Of a DNA stretch of 48,695 nt, positions 40,808 to 48,695 are shown one piece after another. Where the stretch lies: assembly GCA_002441555.1 (NCBI GenBank), contig DJWK01000033.1, positions 1 through 48,695 on the forward strand. The letters are read 5' to 3'. The DNA comes from Thermodesulfobacteriaceae bacterium UBA6232 (GTDB lineage: Bacteria; Desulfobacterota; Thermodesulfobacteria; Thermodesulfobacteriales; Thermodesulfobacteriaceae). The notes under the pieces are model-generated. The model was given only the letters and a program-made list of their open reading frames with translations. It was not told where the DNA came from and did no database searches. The translations under genes were made by a program, and so were the position numbers. Positions within the stretch are counted from its first letter, which is position 1, and every line of letters starts with the position of its first letter.

Positions 40808-41744
40808 AGGCTCATCAAACTTTGAATACATAGAGTATTTTTCGCGTTATAGAGAAATAATCCCGGACTTTGAGGAATTTCTTGAATATCTTAAGGTTCC
40901 CCATCAGCAATATTTTCGCATAAACAATTTAAAGGTCTCCGAAGAGGAAGAGGCTAAACTTTTAAAGATTCTTGAAAGCAAAGGCATCCTTGCTGAAGAG
41001 ATTTTGGCTATTCCTAAGTTTTACAGGGTGGTAAACAATGAAGAGGTTTCCCTCGGAAATGTAAAGGAATACGGGCTTGGGCTAATTCACTCCATGACCC
41101 TTGCAAGTTCTCTTCCTGTCATTGCTTTAGATCCAAAACCCGGTGAGCTTATTCTTGATCTGTGTTCAGCCCCTGGGGGGAAAACCGCCCTTATGGCTAT
41201 GCTTACTGAAGATAAGGCCATAATAGTTGCCAATGACAAACGCATTGATAGACTCACTGCTCTTTCTGCTAATCTCAAAAGACTGGGAGTAACCTCTGTA
41301 ATTATCACCCGCTCGAAAGGCGAAGAATTTCCCTTTGGAATTGAATTTGACAAAGTGCTTGTGGATGCTCCTTGCTCGGGTGAGGGAAGATACAAGGTGG
41401 GGCTTGAGGGAGAAATTCTTTATCAAAAGGGGCAGGGAAGAAGTAATCTTCCCTCCATTCAAAAGGGACTCCTTGTTAGAGCCTGTGATTTAACTAAACC
41501 TGGCGGAATCATTGTTTATAGCACCTGCACCATTAATCCCGAGGAAAACGAGGAAGTGGTTGACTATTTATTAAGAAAAAGACAGGTAAAACTTCTTGAC
41601 TGGGAAGCACCCCTTCCCATCTCTCCTGGGCTTACTGAATGGAATGAAAAACCCTTTCATCCAGAAATGACAAAAACCAAAAGATTTTATGCTCATAAAA
41701 TAAAAGCAGTGGGCTTTTTTGTTGCAAAAATTCAAAAATTGTAA
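40794..41744 (+). CDS. RsmB/RsmF-like RNA 5-methylcytosine methyltransferase
   Basis: A 316-residue SAM-dependent RNA m5C methyltransferase of the NOP2/Sun family. SAM-binding LDLCSAPGGKTALMA near residue 121, and both catalytic cysteines are present: DAPCSGEGRY near 192 and YSTCTINPEENEE near 242. It lacks the NusB-like N-terminal domain of RsmB, so it is closer to a short RsmF/archaeal-type enzyme. Likely acts on rRNA or tRNA. Last gene of the phoH-started run. Confidence 0.92.
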   Translation: MEKNKGSSNFEYIEYFSRYREIIPDFEEFLEYLKVPHQQYFRINNLKVSEEEEAKLLKILESKGILAEEILAIPKFYRVVNNEEVSLGNVKEYGLGLIHSMTLASSLPVIALDPKPGELILDLCSAPGGKTALMAMLTEDKAIIVANDKRIDRLTALSANLKRLGVTSVIITRSKGEEFPFGIEFDKVLVDAPCSGEGRYKVGLEGEILYQKGQGRSNLPSIQKGLLVRACDLTKPGGIIVYSTCTINPEENEEVVDYLLRKRQVKLLDWEAPLPISPGLTEWNEKPFHPEMTKTKRFYAHKIKAVGFFVAKIQKL

Positions 41745-41843
41745 ATTTTACCTGCAAGGGATTTAAACAAATTCTTCAAGGTCCTGCCAAGGCACAAAGC
41801 TTATGCTTATAACTTGTGAAAATTCTAATAATACTTAAATCCT

Positions 41844-42743
41844 TCAGGGGCTTTCCAATCTGAAACTCACTGGAAGTTTTACGCGCACTTCTACTTCTGG
41901 CTTTGGAAAGTATTTAGCCACCTTTAATAAGGTTTCTTTTGCTTGCCTATCAAGAATTTCATAACCTGTGGATTTTTCAATTTTTATATCCTTTAGTTCA
42001 CCAAAGGGAGTTAATACAAAGCTCAAAATAAGGTCTCCTTGCCAGCCCATTCTGCGAGCAAGATATGGATAGGTAAGGTGACTTCGCATTATGTTTGAAA
42101 TTATGGAGAGTTTTTGAGATAAAAACTTAGCCTCAGCATCAGCCTTTTTTCTTAAAAGAGCTACTTTTTTATTTTCATTTGCTGAATTACTTAAAGAGGT
42201 CGGTGAACCTTGAGTCTTAATGCCTTCTTTAGGCTTTAAAAATCCCCCCTCAAAATTTTGTTTTTGGGTATCCTCTTCCCAGGTATTTTCTTGAGAAAGT
42301 GCATAAACTTCAAAGGAAGAGTCCTTGTTTTCAACTTTCTCAATTTTTTCAAAACTTTCTTTAAAATCTAAGGAAGACTCCTTAATGTTTTCTTTTTTTG
42401 TAAAACCCTCTTTTTCTATGAGCAATTTTTTATTTCCATAATTTTCAAAAGAAGAGAATTTCTTTGGAAAATTCACTTTAGCTGGAGACTTGTCATCTTT
42501 CATTCCTTCTGAATTCTTTTTAAGCTTTGACGGGGATTTTTTAAGTTTATAAATCTCAAAATCAAACTTTTGGGCCTTCTTATTATTTTCTGAGGCCCTT
42601 TCCAAGAAGTCTATCTTGGATAAATCAATTTCAAGGCTTTTATTTTGAATATTTTTTACAGGAGACTTAAATAGGATGCCCAGAATAAATATAAGAATTA
42701 AATGTAGAAAAAGCGAAAACAAAAAGCTTTTACTGGATAACAT
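41844..42743 (-). CDS. TonB-like energy-transducing protein
   Basis: A 299-residue TonB-type protein. An N-terminal membrane helix (about residues 8-25) anchors it in the inner membrane, a long Lys/Ser/Glu-rich linker (30-210) spans the periplasm, and the C-terminal TonB domain (about 215-299) reads LTYPYLARRMGWQGDLILSF, GELKDIKIEKSTGYEILDRQAKE, ending with LPVSFRLESP. TonB passes proton-motive force from ExbB-ExbD to outer-membrane receptors; neither partner is in the window. The linker lacks the usual Pro-Glu/Pro-Lys repeats. Confidence 0.85.
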   Translation of the reverse strand: MLSSKSFLFSLFLHLILIFILGILFKSPVKNIQNKSLEIDLSKIDFLERASENNKKAQKFDFEIYKLKKSPSKLKKNSEGMKDDKSPAKVNFPKKFSSFENYGNKKLLIEKEGFTKKENIKESSLDFKESFEKIEKVENKDSSFEVYALSQENTWEEDTQKQNFEGGFLKPKEGIKTQGSPTSLSNSANENKKVALLRKKADAEAKFLSQKLSIISNIMRSHLTYPYLARRMGWQGDLILSFVLTPFGELKDIKIEKSTGYEILDRQAKETLLKVAKYFPKPEVEVRVKLPVSFRLESP

Positions 42744-42973
42744 TTACTTTTTCACCCTTTAAAATTTTCCAGCTTGCAAGGATTTCTCTTACCCTATTTT
42801 ATTCGAAGAATAAAGAAAAAAAACACTAAGCGCCAGAAGCAAGCCTATTTGCCATTATCAGAATTAATTTTAAGAATTCCATTTATAACCCCTCTTAAAT
42901 TATGTTCTGGGTATTTTAATAACCCTTGCCTTCTTTAAAGGATTTCCAGAAATAAATTGAGGTAAACTAACAC

Positions 42974-43001
42974 TTTACAAAATATTTTTATATGCTATAA
43001 C
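42974..43001 (+). promoter_or_regulatory. Putative promoter of the pilB-like gene
   Basis: TTTACA (42974-42979), 16 nt, TATAAC (42996-43001). The predicted start lies within about 5 nt of the ATG at 43012, so the mRNA may be leaderless. Confidence 0.55.
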
Positions 43002-43011
43002 ATACTAAAAA

Positions 43012-45018
43012 ATGGAGAAACTCAAAACTTTTATAGATTTTGTTAAGAAAAATCCTCAGGCTTTAGAAGAAATCAAAGGCTTTTTAGATACCTTATCAAA
43101 GGAAACCGCAGATAAATTATTAATTTATCACATCTTGGAGCTTTGTAGGGATAAAACCTTACCTTCTTCAACAAAAAGATTACTTCTTGAATCTGCTGCA
43201 CAAATTGTTGAAAAAAAACTGGAAATCTCAGAGGCCATAAAAATATACAATCTCCTTTTGAAAAATTTTCCCAAGGAAGAATACAGAGAAAAACTCGAAA
43301 AATTAAAAACTTTTAAATTTATTGAAAGGTTTAAGGAGCTTGCTCCGAAATATAATTTAAGTTTGGAAATACTTAATGAGTTTTATTTTAAGGCCTTGGA
43401 ACAGGATAAAAGTTTAGAGAGTTTACTCATTGAAGAATTTAAAATCCCTAAAAAGGAAATACTTGAAGCTTTGGAAAAATATTATCAAATTCCTGCCTAT
43501 GATTTAAAAGCCCTAATATCTCAAAAAAAGCTAAGAAGAATACCTAAGGTGCTTAGCATTAAAAAGCATTATTTAGAAGAAAATTTGTGCATTCCCTTTG
43601 AAATGGAAAAAAAGACCCTTTTATTTGTTTACAATCCCGAAGACATAGAAAAAATAGAAAAAATCAAAAGGGTTCTTCAGCTTCCTGAAATTAACTTAGC
43701 CATCGCTTTAAAAGAGGACATTTATGAGGCCATACAAAAATATTTTGAATTAACCTTTGAGGACGCTGAACTTCATATTGAGCCCGTTGAAGAAGAGGAA
43801 GTTGAAGAAGAACTTTTAGATAGTACCATTGTTAACTTAGTGAATTTTATTATTGAAGAGGCTTACAGGAGAAGGGCTTCAGATATCCACTGGGAAAGCC
43901 TTACGGGTAAAAGGGGGCTTCTTGTTCGTTTCAGAGTTGATGGTGAGTGCTTTGAATATACTACCATTCCTGAACACCAAAAAAGAGGATGCATTTCCCG
44001 TATCAAAGTTATGGCAAACCTTGACATTGCTGAAAGAAGACTTCCCCAGGATGGAAAGATTAAATTTCGCACAAAGGATGGGAAAACCTTTGAAATCAGA
44101 GTAGCAACCATTCCTACCATTGAAAATAATGAGGATGTTGTGATGAGAATCCTTGGAGGTATTGAATTTAGGGCCCTTGAGGAAATAGATCTTCTTCCTG
44201 AGAATTATAATAAATTAAAGTCTATTCTTGATCTTCCCTATGGCTTGATACTTTGTGTTGGCCCTACAGGTTCGGGGAAAACCACCACCCTTCATGCCTG
44301 TTTGAAATATCTCAACAAACCCAATAAAAAAATCTGGACAGCGGAAGACCCTGTAGAAATTGTGCAAGAAGGTTTAAGACAGGTTCAGGTAAATCCCAAA
44401 ATTGGATTAACCTTTGCACGAATTTTAAGATCTTTCTTAAGGGCTGACCCCGATATTATCATGATTGGTGAAACCAGAGATCAGGAAACAGCGCATACCC
44501 TTATTGAGGCCTCTTTAACAGGACACCTCGTTTTAAGTACCCTTCACACCAACTCTGCTCCTGAAACGGTAACGAGACTTCTTGGTATGGGAATTGATCC
44601 CTTTAACTTTGCAGATTCTTTACTGGGTATTATCGCCCAAAGACTTGCCAAAAGACTCTGTCCCAAATGTAAAAAACTCTATAAACCAAATAAAGATGAA
44701 ATTGAAAGACTTAAAATTGAATATGGATCTCATCCTCTTAAACCATTGACAGATGAAATGATTGAAAAGGGAAAATTTTATGAACCTGTGGGATGTGAAT
44801 TTTGTAATTATACCGGATTTAAAGGAAGGATTGCCCTTCACGAAATCCTTGTGCCAGACGAAGATATAAAGGATCTCATCATTAAAAATGCTCAAGCCAG
44901 TGAAATTAGGAAAGTGGCTCTTGAAAAGGGCTTTCATACTTTAAAGCAGGACGGAATTTTAAAGGTTCTTATGGGAGAAACCACCTTAAAACAGGTGCTT
45001 GCTGTAACTTTGAGGTAA
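43012..45018 (+). CDS. GspE/PilB-type secretion/pilus extension ATPase
   Basis: A 668-residue hexameric ATPase that powers pilus extension or type II secretion. Order: an unusual helical N-terminal extension (1-115, TPR-like patches), an MshEN/GspE-N domain (about 125-250), then the ATPase core with Walker A GPTGSGKTT near 417, Asp box DPVEIVQEGLRQVQV, Walker B IIMIGETRD near 483, the His box LVLSTLHTNSA, and two zinc-type pairs CPKC near 550 and CEFC near 597. No Shine-Dalgarno precedes the ATG. PilC, PilD and the major pilin are not in the window; the minor pilins are 28 kb away. Confidence 0.92.
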   Translation: MEKLKTFIDFVKKNPQALEEIKGFLDTLSKETADKLLIYHILELCRDKTLPSSTKRLLLESAAQIVEKKLEISEAIKIYNLLLKNFPKEEYREKLEKLKTFKFIERFKELAPKYNLSLEILNEFYFKALEQDKSLESLLIEEFKIPKKEILEALEKYYQIPAYDLKALISQKKLRRIPKVLSIKKHYLEENLCIPFEMEKKTLLFVYNPEDIEKIEKIKRVLQLPEINLAIALKEDIYEAIQKYFELTFEDAELHIEPVEEEEVEEELLDSTIVNLVNFIIEEAYRRRASDIHWESLTGKRGLLVRFRVDGECFEYTTIPEHQKRGCISRIKVMANLDIAERRLPQDGKIKFRTKDGKTFEIRVATIPTIENNEDVVMRILGGIEFRALEEIDLLPENYNKLKSILDLPYGLILCVGPTGSGKTTTLHACLKYLNKPNKKIWTAEDPVEIVQEGLRQVQVNPKIGLTFARILRSFLRADPDIIMIGETRDQETAHTLIEASLTGHLVLSTLHTNSAPETVTRLLGMGIDPFNFADSLLGIIAQRLAKRLCPKCKKLYKPNKDEIERLKIEYGSHPLKPLTDEMIEKGKFYEPVGCEFCNYTGFKGRIALHEILVPDEDIKDLIIKNAQASEIRKVALEKGFHTLKQDGILKVLMGETTLKQVLAVTLR

Positions 45019-45023
45019 TCCCT

Positions 45024-46418
45024 ATGGAAGCCAAAATATCTTTTTATGGAGCAGCCTCTGGAGTTACAGGAAGCTCTTTCCTTTTGCAAATAAGGGATTA
45101 TAAAATTCTTATTGATTGTGGGCTTTTTCAGGGGCATGAGTCTGAAAAGAATCACCTTCCTTATCCCTGCAAACTTCAGGATATTAATTATTTGATATTA
45201 ACACATGCCCATATTGATCACTGTGGAAGATTTCCTTGCCTTGTAAATCAAGGTTTTAAAGGGAAGGTTATTTCCACAAAACCCACTTTCCAAATTGCAA
45301 AAATCATGCTTCTTGATGCCGCTAAAGTTATGAAGGAACACTATAAAACCCTTTATAAAAAATCAGTAAGAAGAGGCCTTGATCTTCCGCCACCTCCTCT
45401 TTATGATGAATACGATGTCCTTGAGAGTTTTAAATATTTTCAGATAGAACTTCCCTATCATACCCCCTTTTTTATAGAAAAGGAAATAAAAATTACCTTC
45501 AGAGATGCAGGTCACATTCTCGGCTCAGCCTTTGTGGAAATTGTTGATCTGAAGTGGAATAAAAAATTTCTTTTCTCTGGTGATCTTGGAAATAAAAATA
45601 AACCCATTGTAAGAGACTACGAGCTTCCCCCTGAGGACGCAGACTATGTTTTAATAGAAACCACCTATGCTGATCGCAATCACAAAACCTTTGAGGAAAG
45701 CAAAATTGAACTTCTTGAAGTAATTAAAGATACCTGCAAAAGAGGCGGAAATGTTCTTATCCCTACCTTTGCCTTAGAGAGAGCACAGGAGATCCTCTTT
45801 GTTTTGAGAGAATTTTATGAAAAAGGAGAGCTTCCAGCTTGCTATATATTTCTTGATAGCCCCCTTGCTATAAGGGCCACCAAAATTTTTAAGGATAATC
45901 CTGAATTTTATGATGAGGAAACCTATCAGATTTTCCAGGAAAAAGACCCTTTTAATCTTCCCAATCTCTTTTTAACTGAAGATGTGGAGGAATCCAAAGC
46001 TATAAATCAGATTAAATCTTCAGCTATAATTATTGCTGGAAATGGCACATTAAGCGGGGGAAGGATTCTTCATCATCTCAAAAACAATCTCTGGAGGCAT
46101 GAGTGCAGTCTTGTATTTGTTGGATTTCAGCCCAAAGGAACCCTTGGAAGAAAAATTGTAGATGGTGCGGAAAAAATTCATCTTTTCGGAGAGGAAATTT
46201 ATGTGCGTGCCAAAGTGCACACCATAAACGGCTTTTCCTCTCATGCTGGACAAAGGGAATTGCTGGAATGGATTTCACCTATAAATAATCCCGAAAAGAT
46301 TTTTCTCATTCACGGAGAACCTGAAAAAATGGAAATTTTTAAAAATCTTCTTTCCCAAAAATATCCGCCTGAAAAGCTTTATATTCCTCAGTTAATGGAA
46401 GAAATAACCCTTTATTGA
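45024..46418 (+). CDS. Beta-CASP metallo-beta-lactamase RNase-like protein
   Basis: A 464-residue protein of the metallo-beta-lactamase/beta-CASP family (CPSF73/RNase J-like), probably an RNA nuclease. Ligand motifs HAHIDHCGR near 60, DAGHILGSA near 162, FSGDLGNKNKP near 187, and a beta-CASP insert with PTFALERAQEIL near 248 and DSPLAIRATKIF near 282. The end carries VHTINGFSSHAGQRELLEW and the RMMBL-type FLIHGEPEKM. It lies 5 nt after the pilB-like gene, which suggests co-transcription without a known functional link. Confidence 0.9.
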   Translation: MEAKISFYGAASGVTGSSFLLQIRDYKILIDCGLFQGHESEKNHLPYPCKLQDINYLILTHAHIDHCGRFPCLVNQGFKGKVISTKPTFQIAKIMLLDAAKVMKEHYKTLYKKSVRRGLDLPPPPLYDEYDVLESFKYFQIELPYHTPFFIEKEIKITFRDAGHILGSAFVEIVDLKWNKKFLFSGDLGNKNKPIVRDYELPPEDADYVLIETTYADRNHKTFEESKIELLEVIKDTCKRGGNVLIPTFALERAQEILFVLREFYEKGELPACYIFLDSPLAIRATKIFKDNPEFYDEETYQIFQEKDPFNLPNLFLTEDVEESKAINQIKSSAIIIAGNGTLSGGRILHHLKNNLWRHECSLVFVGFQPKGTLGRKIVDGAEKIHLFGEEIYVRAKVHTINGFSSHAGQRELLEWISPINNPEKIFLIHGEPEKMEIFKNLLSQKYPPEKLYIPQLMEEITLY

Positions 46419-46426
46419 GGAATACC

Positions 46427-46452
46427 CAAGCAGTTTTGCTTGTCCTTTTTCC
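46427..46452 (+). terminator. Possible intrinsic terminator
   Basis: CAAGCA (46427-46432), loop GTTT, TGCTTG (46437-46442), then TCCTTTTTCC. The stem is short (6 bp), but the T-rich tail and position just after the beta-CASP stop fit a weak terminator. Confidence 0.5.
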
Positions 46453-46496
46453 TATTTGTGCTAATTTTTATTGATACTTAAAAGGAAAGCTTCTCT

Positions 46497-47231
46497 ATGA
46501 TTCGGCTTTCCAAATTTCTTTCCCTCTGCGGATTTGGTTCAAGAAGAAAAAACAAAGATTTGATTTTACAGGGAAAGGTAATTATAAATGGAAAGGTGAT
46601 AAAAGATCTTTCTTACAGGGTTGACCCTGAAAAAGATAAAGTATTTGTTGACGGAAAGGAAGCTAAGCTTCCTCCCAAAGTTTATTATCTATTTTACAAA
46701 CCAAGGGGTTATCTAACCTCTTTGTATGATCCCCATCATCGAAAAACCATAAAACCCTTTTTAAATAAATTGCCTTTTCCCGTTTTCTATGTTGGAAGGC
46801 TTGATAAAGAAAGTGAAGGGCTTTTGCTTTTAACTAATGATGGAGAACTTGCCAATAAACTTTTACATCCCCGCTATGAAGTTCCACGAACCTATCATGT
46901 CTGGGTAAAACCAAAGCTTTCAGAAAAAGCCATTAAGGAGCTTCTCAAAAAGGGTCTTAATCTTGAAGGAAAAGTAATAAAACCCCTTGAATTTAAATTA
47001 ATTAAAACTTTAAGAGGAAGCTATATCTATCAAGTAACCGTTAAAGAGGGTATTAAAAGAGAAGTAAGAAAGATGGTTTCCTTTCTGGGAGGTGAGGTTT
47101 TAAGGTTGGTAAGAGTTGCCTTTGGGCCTTTAAAATTGAAAAATTTAAAGCCCGGAGAAATTAGGCCCCTAACAGATAAGGAAGTGGAAAAATTGAAAAG
47201 CTTTTTTAGCTCAAAAATTCAAGCACCTTAG
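46497..47231 (+). CDS. RsuA/RluB-family pseudouridine synthase
   Basis: A 244-residue rRNA pseudouridine synthase. An N-terminal S4 RNA-binding domain (about 1-60, LSKFLSLCGFGSRRK) is followed by the catalytic domain with VGRLDKESEGLLLLTNDGEL (residues 99-118), the Asp in GRLD being the catalytic one, then HPRYEVPRTYHVW and GIKREVRKM. Could be RluB-, RluE- or RsuA-like; the length fits RluB. The 3' end overlaps the convergent LOG-like gene by 26 nt. Confidence 0.92.
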   Translation: MIRLSKFLSLCGFGSRRKNKDLILQGKVIINGKVIKDLSYRVDPEKDKVFVDGKEAKLPPKVYYLFYKPRGYLTSLYDPHHRKTIKPFLNKLPFPVFYVGRLDKESEGLLLLTNDGELANKLLHPRYEVPRTYHVWVKPKLSEKAIKELLKKGLNLEGKVIKPLEFKLIKTLRGSYIYQVTVKEGIKREVRKMVSFLGGEVLRLVRVAFGPLKLKNLKPGEIRPLTDKEVEKLKSFFSSKIQAP

Positions 47232-47667
47232 AGATGGCTTCCTCAGCGGAATTTACATAATAAACCCCTGGAATGTCCTTCCAGGTTTTCAACCCAATAA
47301 CTGGTTTCCACATTTTCAAAGCAAGGGCGATTTCAGATAGGGTGCCATACCCTCCTCCAATGGCAACCACTATTTCTGCAGATCTAACAAGGATAACATT
47401 TCTGGCATGTCCCATATCAGTAACAATGGGAATAAGCACAAAAGGATTGGCTTCTTCTGCTTTCTGCCCCGGAAGAATCCCTACTGTAATAGCACCTGCC
47501 TCTTTGGCTCCTTTAGAAGCTGCCTCCATTACTCCTCCAAGGCCCCCGGTTAAAATAATTGCCCCCTCCTTTCCCAGAGAAAATCCCACCTTATAGGCAA
47601 GGGCTTGCAACTCTTCATCGGCAATCCCTGCCCCAATAATGGCAATTCTCCTATTCTTTAAAACCAT
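47206..47667 (-). CDS. LOG/TIGR00725-type Rossmann protein
   Basis: A 153-residue Rossmann-fold protein of the TIGR00725 group, related to lysine decarboxylase-like (LOG) proteins. The GGLGGVMEAASKGAKEAGAIT block near 41 and GGGYGTLSEIALAL near 108 correspond to the LOG nucleotide-binding and PGGxGT motifs; the first Gly replaces Pro here. LOG enzymes release cytokinin bases or bind nucleotides, and this short group has no set function. Overlaps pcm by 17 nt. Confidence 0.8.
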   Translation of the reverse strand: MVLKNRRIAIIGAGIADEELQALAYKVGFSLGKEGAIILTGGLGGVMEAASKGAKEAGAITVGILPGQKAEEANPFVLIPIVTDMGHARNVILVRSAEIVVAIGGGYGTLSEIALALKMWKPVIGLKTWKDIPGVYYVNSAEEAISKVLEFLS

Positions 47668-48304
47668 ATTCCCCCACCAGTTTTACAAATCTTACAGGTT
47701 CTAAGCTTTTGGTATGTAAAGTTCCGCCTTTTTTAACTCCCTTTATAAGCATCTGAGAAAATTCGTCCCCCACAGGAATAACTATTCTTCCTCCTTCTGC
47801 AAGCTGCTCAATAAGAGGAAGCGGTATTTGAGGGGCTGCTGCAGTAACAATAATAGCATCAAAGGGAGCTGCCTCTTTCCATCCAAGGGTCCCATCTCCA
47901 ATTTTAAAGGAAATATTCTTATATCCCAGCTCAAAAAGAACTGCCTTTGCCCTTTCCTGAAGGGTTGCATACTTTTCAATGGTATAAACCCAGGCTGCAA
48001 GTTCAGCAAGGATGGCAGTTTGATAACCAGAGCCTGTTCCTACCTCAAGAACCCTTTCTTTACCTTTTAATTCAAGAGCCTCTGTCATAAGAGCCACAAT
48101 GTATGGCTGAGAGATGGTCTGCCCTTCCCCTATGGGCAGAGGAAAATCTCCATAAGCCTGATCCCTAAGGGAGGGAGGAACAAATAAATGGCGGGGGACT
48201 TTTAACATGGCCTTTAAAACCCGCTCATCCTTAATACCCCTGGCTTTAATCTGGGTATCAACCATTCTTTCGCGGGCAACCCTGTATATGTCCTTTTCTA
48301 CCAT
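47651..48304 (-). CDS. pcm: Protein-L-isoaspartate O-methyltransferase
   Basis: Repairs isomerised Asp residues in aged proteins using SAM, which is useful in thermophiles. The 217-residue product has VPRHLFVPPSLRDQAYGD near 36, the signature PIGEGQTISQPYIVALM near 57, and the SAM site VLEVGTGSGYQTAILA near 85. The overlapping downstream LOG-like gene and the lipoprotein gene 8 nt upstream suggest one transcript. Confidence 0.96.
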   Translation of the reverse strand: MVEKDIYRVARERMVDTQIKARGIKDERVLKAMLKVPRHLFVPPSLRDQAYGDFPLPIGEGQTISQPYIVALMTEALELKGKERVLEVGTGSGYQTAILAELAAWVYTIEKYATLQERAKAVLFELGYKNISFKIGDGTLGWKEAAPFDAIIVTAAAPQIPLPLIEQLAEGGRIVIPVGDEFSQMLIKGVKKGGTLHTKSLEPVRFVKLVGEYGFKE

Positions 48305-48312
48305 GGCATGAA

Positions 48313-48657
48313 CTATCTTTTTTGTTTGGAAGGATTAACCAAGGTATAGTAAATCACATCTACAACTTTTTCTCCGGAAAAAACTATTTTTAAAACTTCG
48401 GTATAATCTTCCCCCTTATAGGTGCTCACCACTGGTAATTTATCCCGGAAATTTCTTACCCGATAATAGTAATACCACTCTTCTTTTCCGTCGGGAAGAA
48501 GAAAGGCTTGAACAGGAGGGCCGAGATAGGAAAGTACCTCTCCCTTGGTAGAAATATTTTTGTGAATAAGAGAGGCTTTAGAGGCAAGATTTGGCCCGGG
48601 AGTTGTAGAACAGGAAATTAAAAATAAACAAAATAAAAAAATAAAAGCCCCTTTCAT
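48313..48657 (-). CDS. Small lipoprotein, SmpA/OmlA-like
   Basis: A lipoprotein of about 114 residues. Starting at the ATG at 48657 gives a short signal MKGAFIFLFCLFLISC with lipobox L-I-S-C (Cys16); a longer in-frame start at 48693 would add 12 residues, which do not fit a signal peptide. The KGEVLSYLGPPVQAF and EEWYYYYRVRNF segments resemble the SmpA/OmlA (BamE-like) fold of outer-membrane assembly or inhibitor proteins, but the match is loose. Anything upstream is outside the window. Confidence 0.7.
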   Translation of the reverse strand: MKGAFIFLFCLFLISCSTTPGPNLASKASLIHKNISTKGEVLSYLGPPVQAFLLPDGKEEWYYYYRVRNFRDKLPVVSTYKGEDYTEVLKIVFSGEKVVDVIYYTLVNPSKQKR

Positions 48658-48695
48658 GGCTTCATATTTAACCATATTTTTAAAGTTTGTCATCT

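Noticed and set aside
41795..41815. Small hairpin AAGC-TTAT-GCTT between the methyltransferase and tonB genes
   Set aside because: The stem is only 4 bp and has no T-run, so it does not support a terminator call.

Overview
The window looks like a chromosomal segment of an AT-rich, anaerobic, thermophilic bacterium. The evidence is a low-GC, Lys/Glu/Ile-rich proteome, near-consensus sigma-70 promoters, a full str operon order (rpsL-rpsG-fusA-tuf), 4Fe-4S redox and quinolinate synthase genes, a biotin ECF transporter and type IV pilus genes. I lean towards Thermodesulfobacteria (Caldimicrobium or Thermodesulfobacterium-like). That is inference from gene style; no 16S rRNA or database search was available. 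Coding density is very high, there is no gene-free stretch above 300 bases, and no CRISPR array, transposase or integrase was seen.

Layout. 1-4300 (minus): str translation operon behind a TTGACA-17-TATATA promoter, with tuf cut by the window edge. 4337-6453 (minus): a CBS-domain protein, the flavin prenyltransferase UbiX, and a DeoC-RNase HI fusion. 6554-7385 (plus): a MntA-HepT toxin-antitoxin pair inserted between minus-strand genes. 7441-14878 (minus): a pilY1-fimT-pilV-pilW-pilX minor pilin operon ending in midA. 15003-15776 (plus): a coiled-coil protein with a possible nuclease-like end. 15802-27796 (minus): eleven tightly packed genes from htpX to nadA (protease, lipid/peptide ABC exporter, ispD, unknown, aconitase, MltB, M24 peptidase, pyrG, PHP phosphoesterase, coiled-coil protein, nadA) with a good promoter before htpX.

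27937-33722: a NapH/CcoG-like membrane ferredoxin with a possible overlapping micro-protein, mobB and a UPF0173 hydrolase on the opposite strand, a tRNA-Gly(GCC) with a consensus promoter, a frameshifted small membrane protein between GC-rich inverted repeats, and a split c-di-GMP sensor protein. 33920-37420: purK-purE (plus) converging on bioY-purD (minus). 37566-41744 (plus): phoH, a molybdopterin-binding protein with a Cys tail, yggT, a DUF167 gene, a HAD phosphatase and an rRNA m5C methyltransferase. 41844-48657: tonB (minus), pilB-type ATPase and a beta-CASP nuclease (plus), an RsuA/RluB pseudouridine synthase (plus), then a LOG-like protein, pcm and a lipoprotein (minus).

How the genes fit together. 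Two regions serve the type IV pilus: the exported minor pilins with the PilY1 tip protein, and the PilB-like extension ATPase 28 kb away. The EAL protein may connect c-di-GMP to surface behaviour. The rest is mainly housekeeping: translation, nucleotides, isoprenoids, NAD, biotin uptake and molybdenum cofactor. The most unusual items are the DeoC-RNase HI fusion, the two genes interrupted at T-runs (31.0 and 31.9 kb), the Cys cluster in EF-Tu, the disulfide-rich minor pilins, and small membrane ORFs. No clearly new multi-gene defence or metabolic system is evident.
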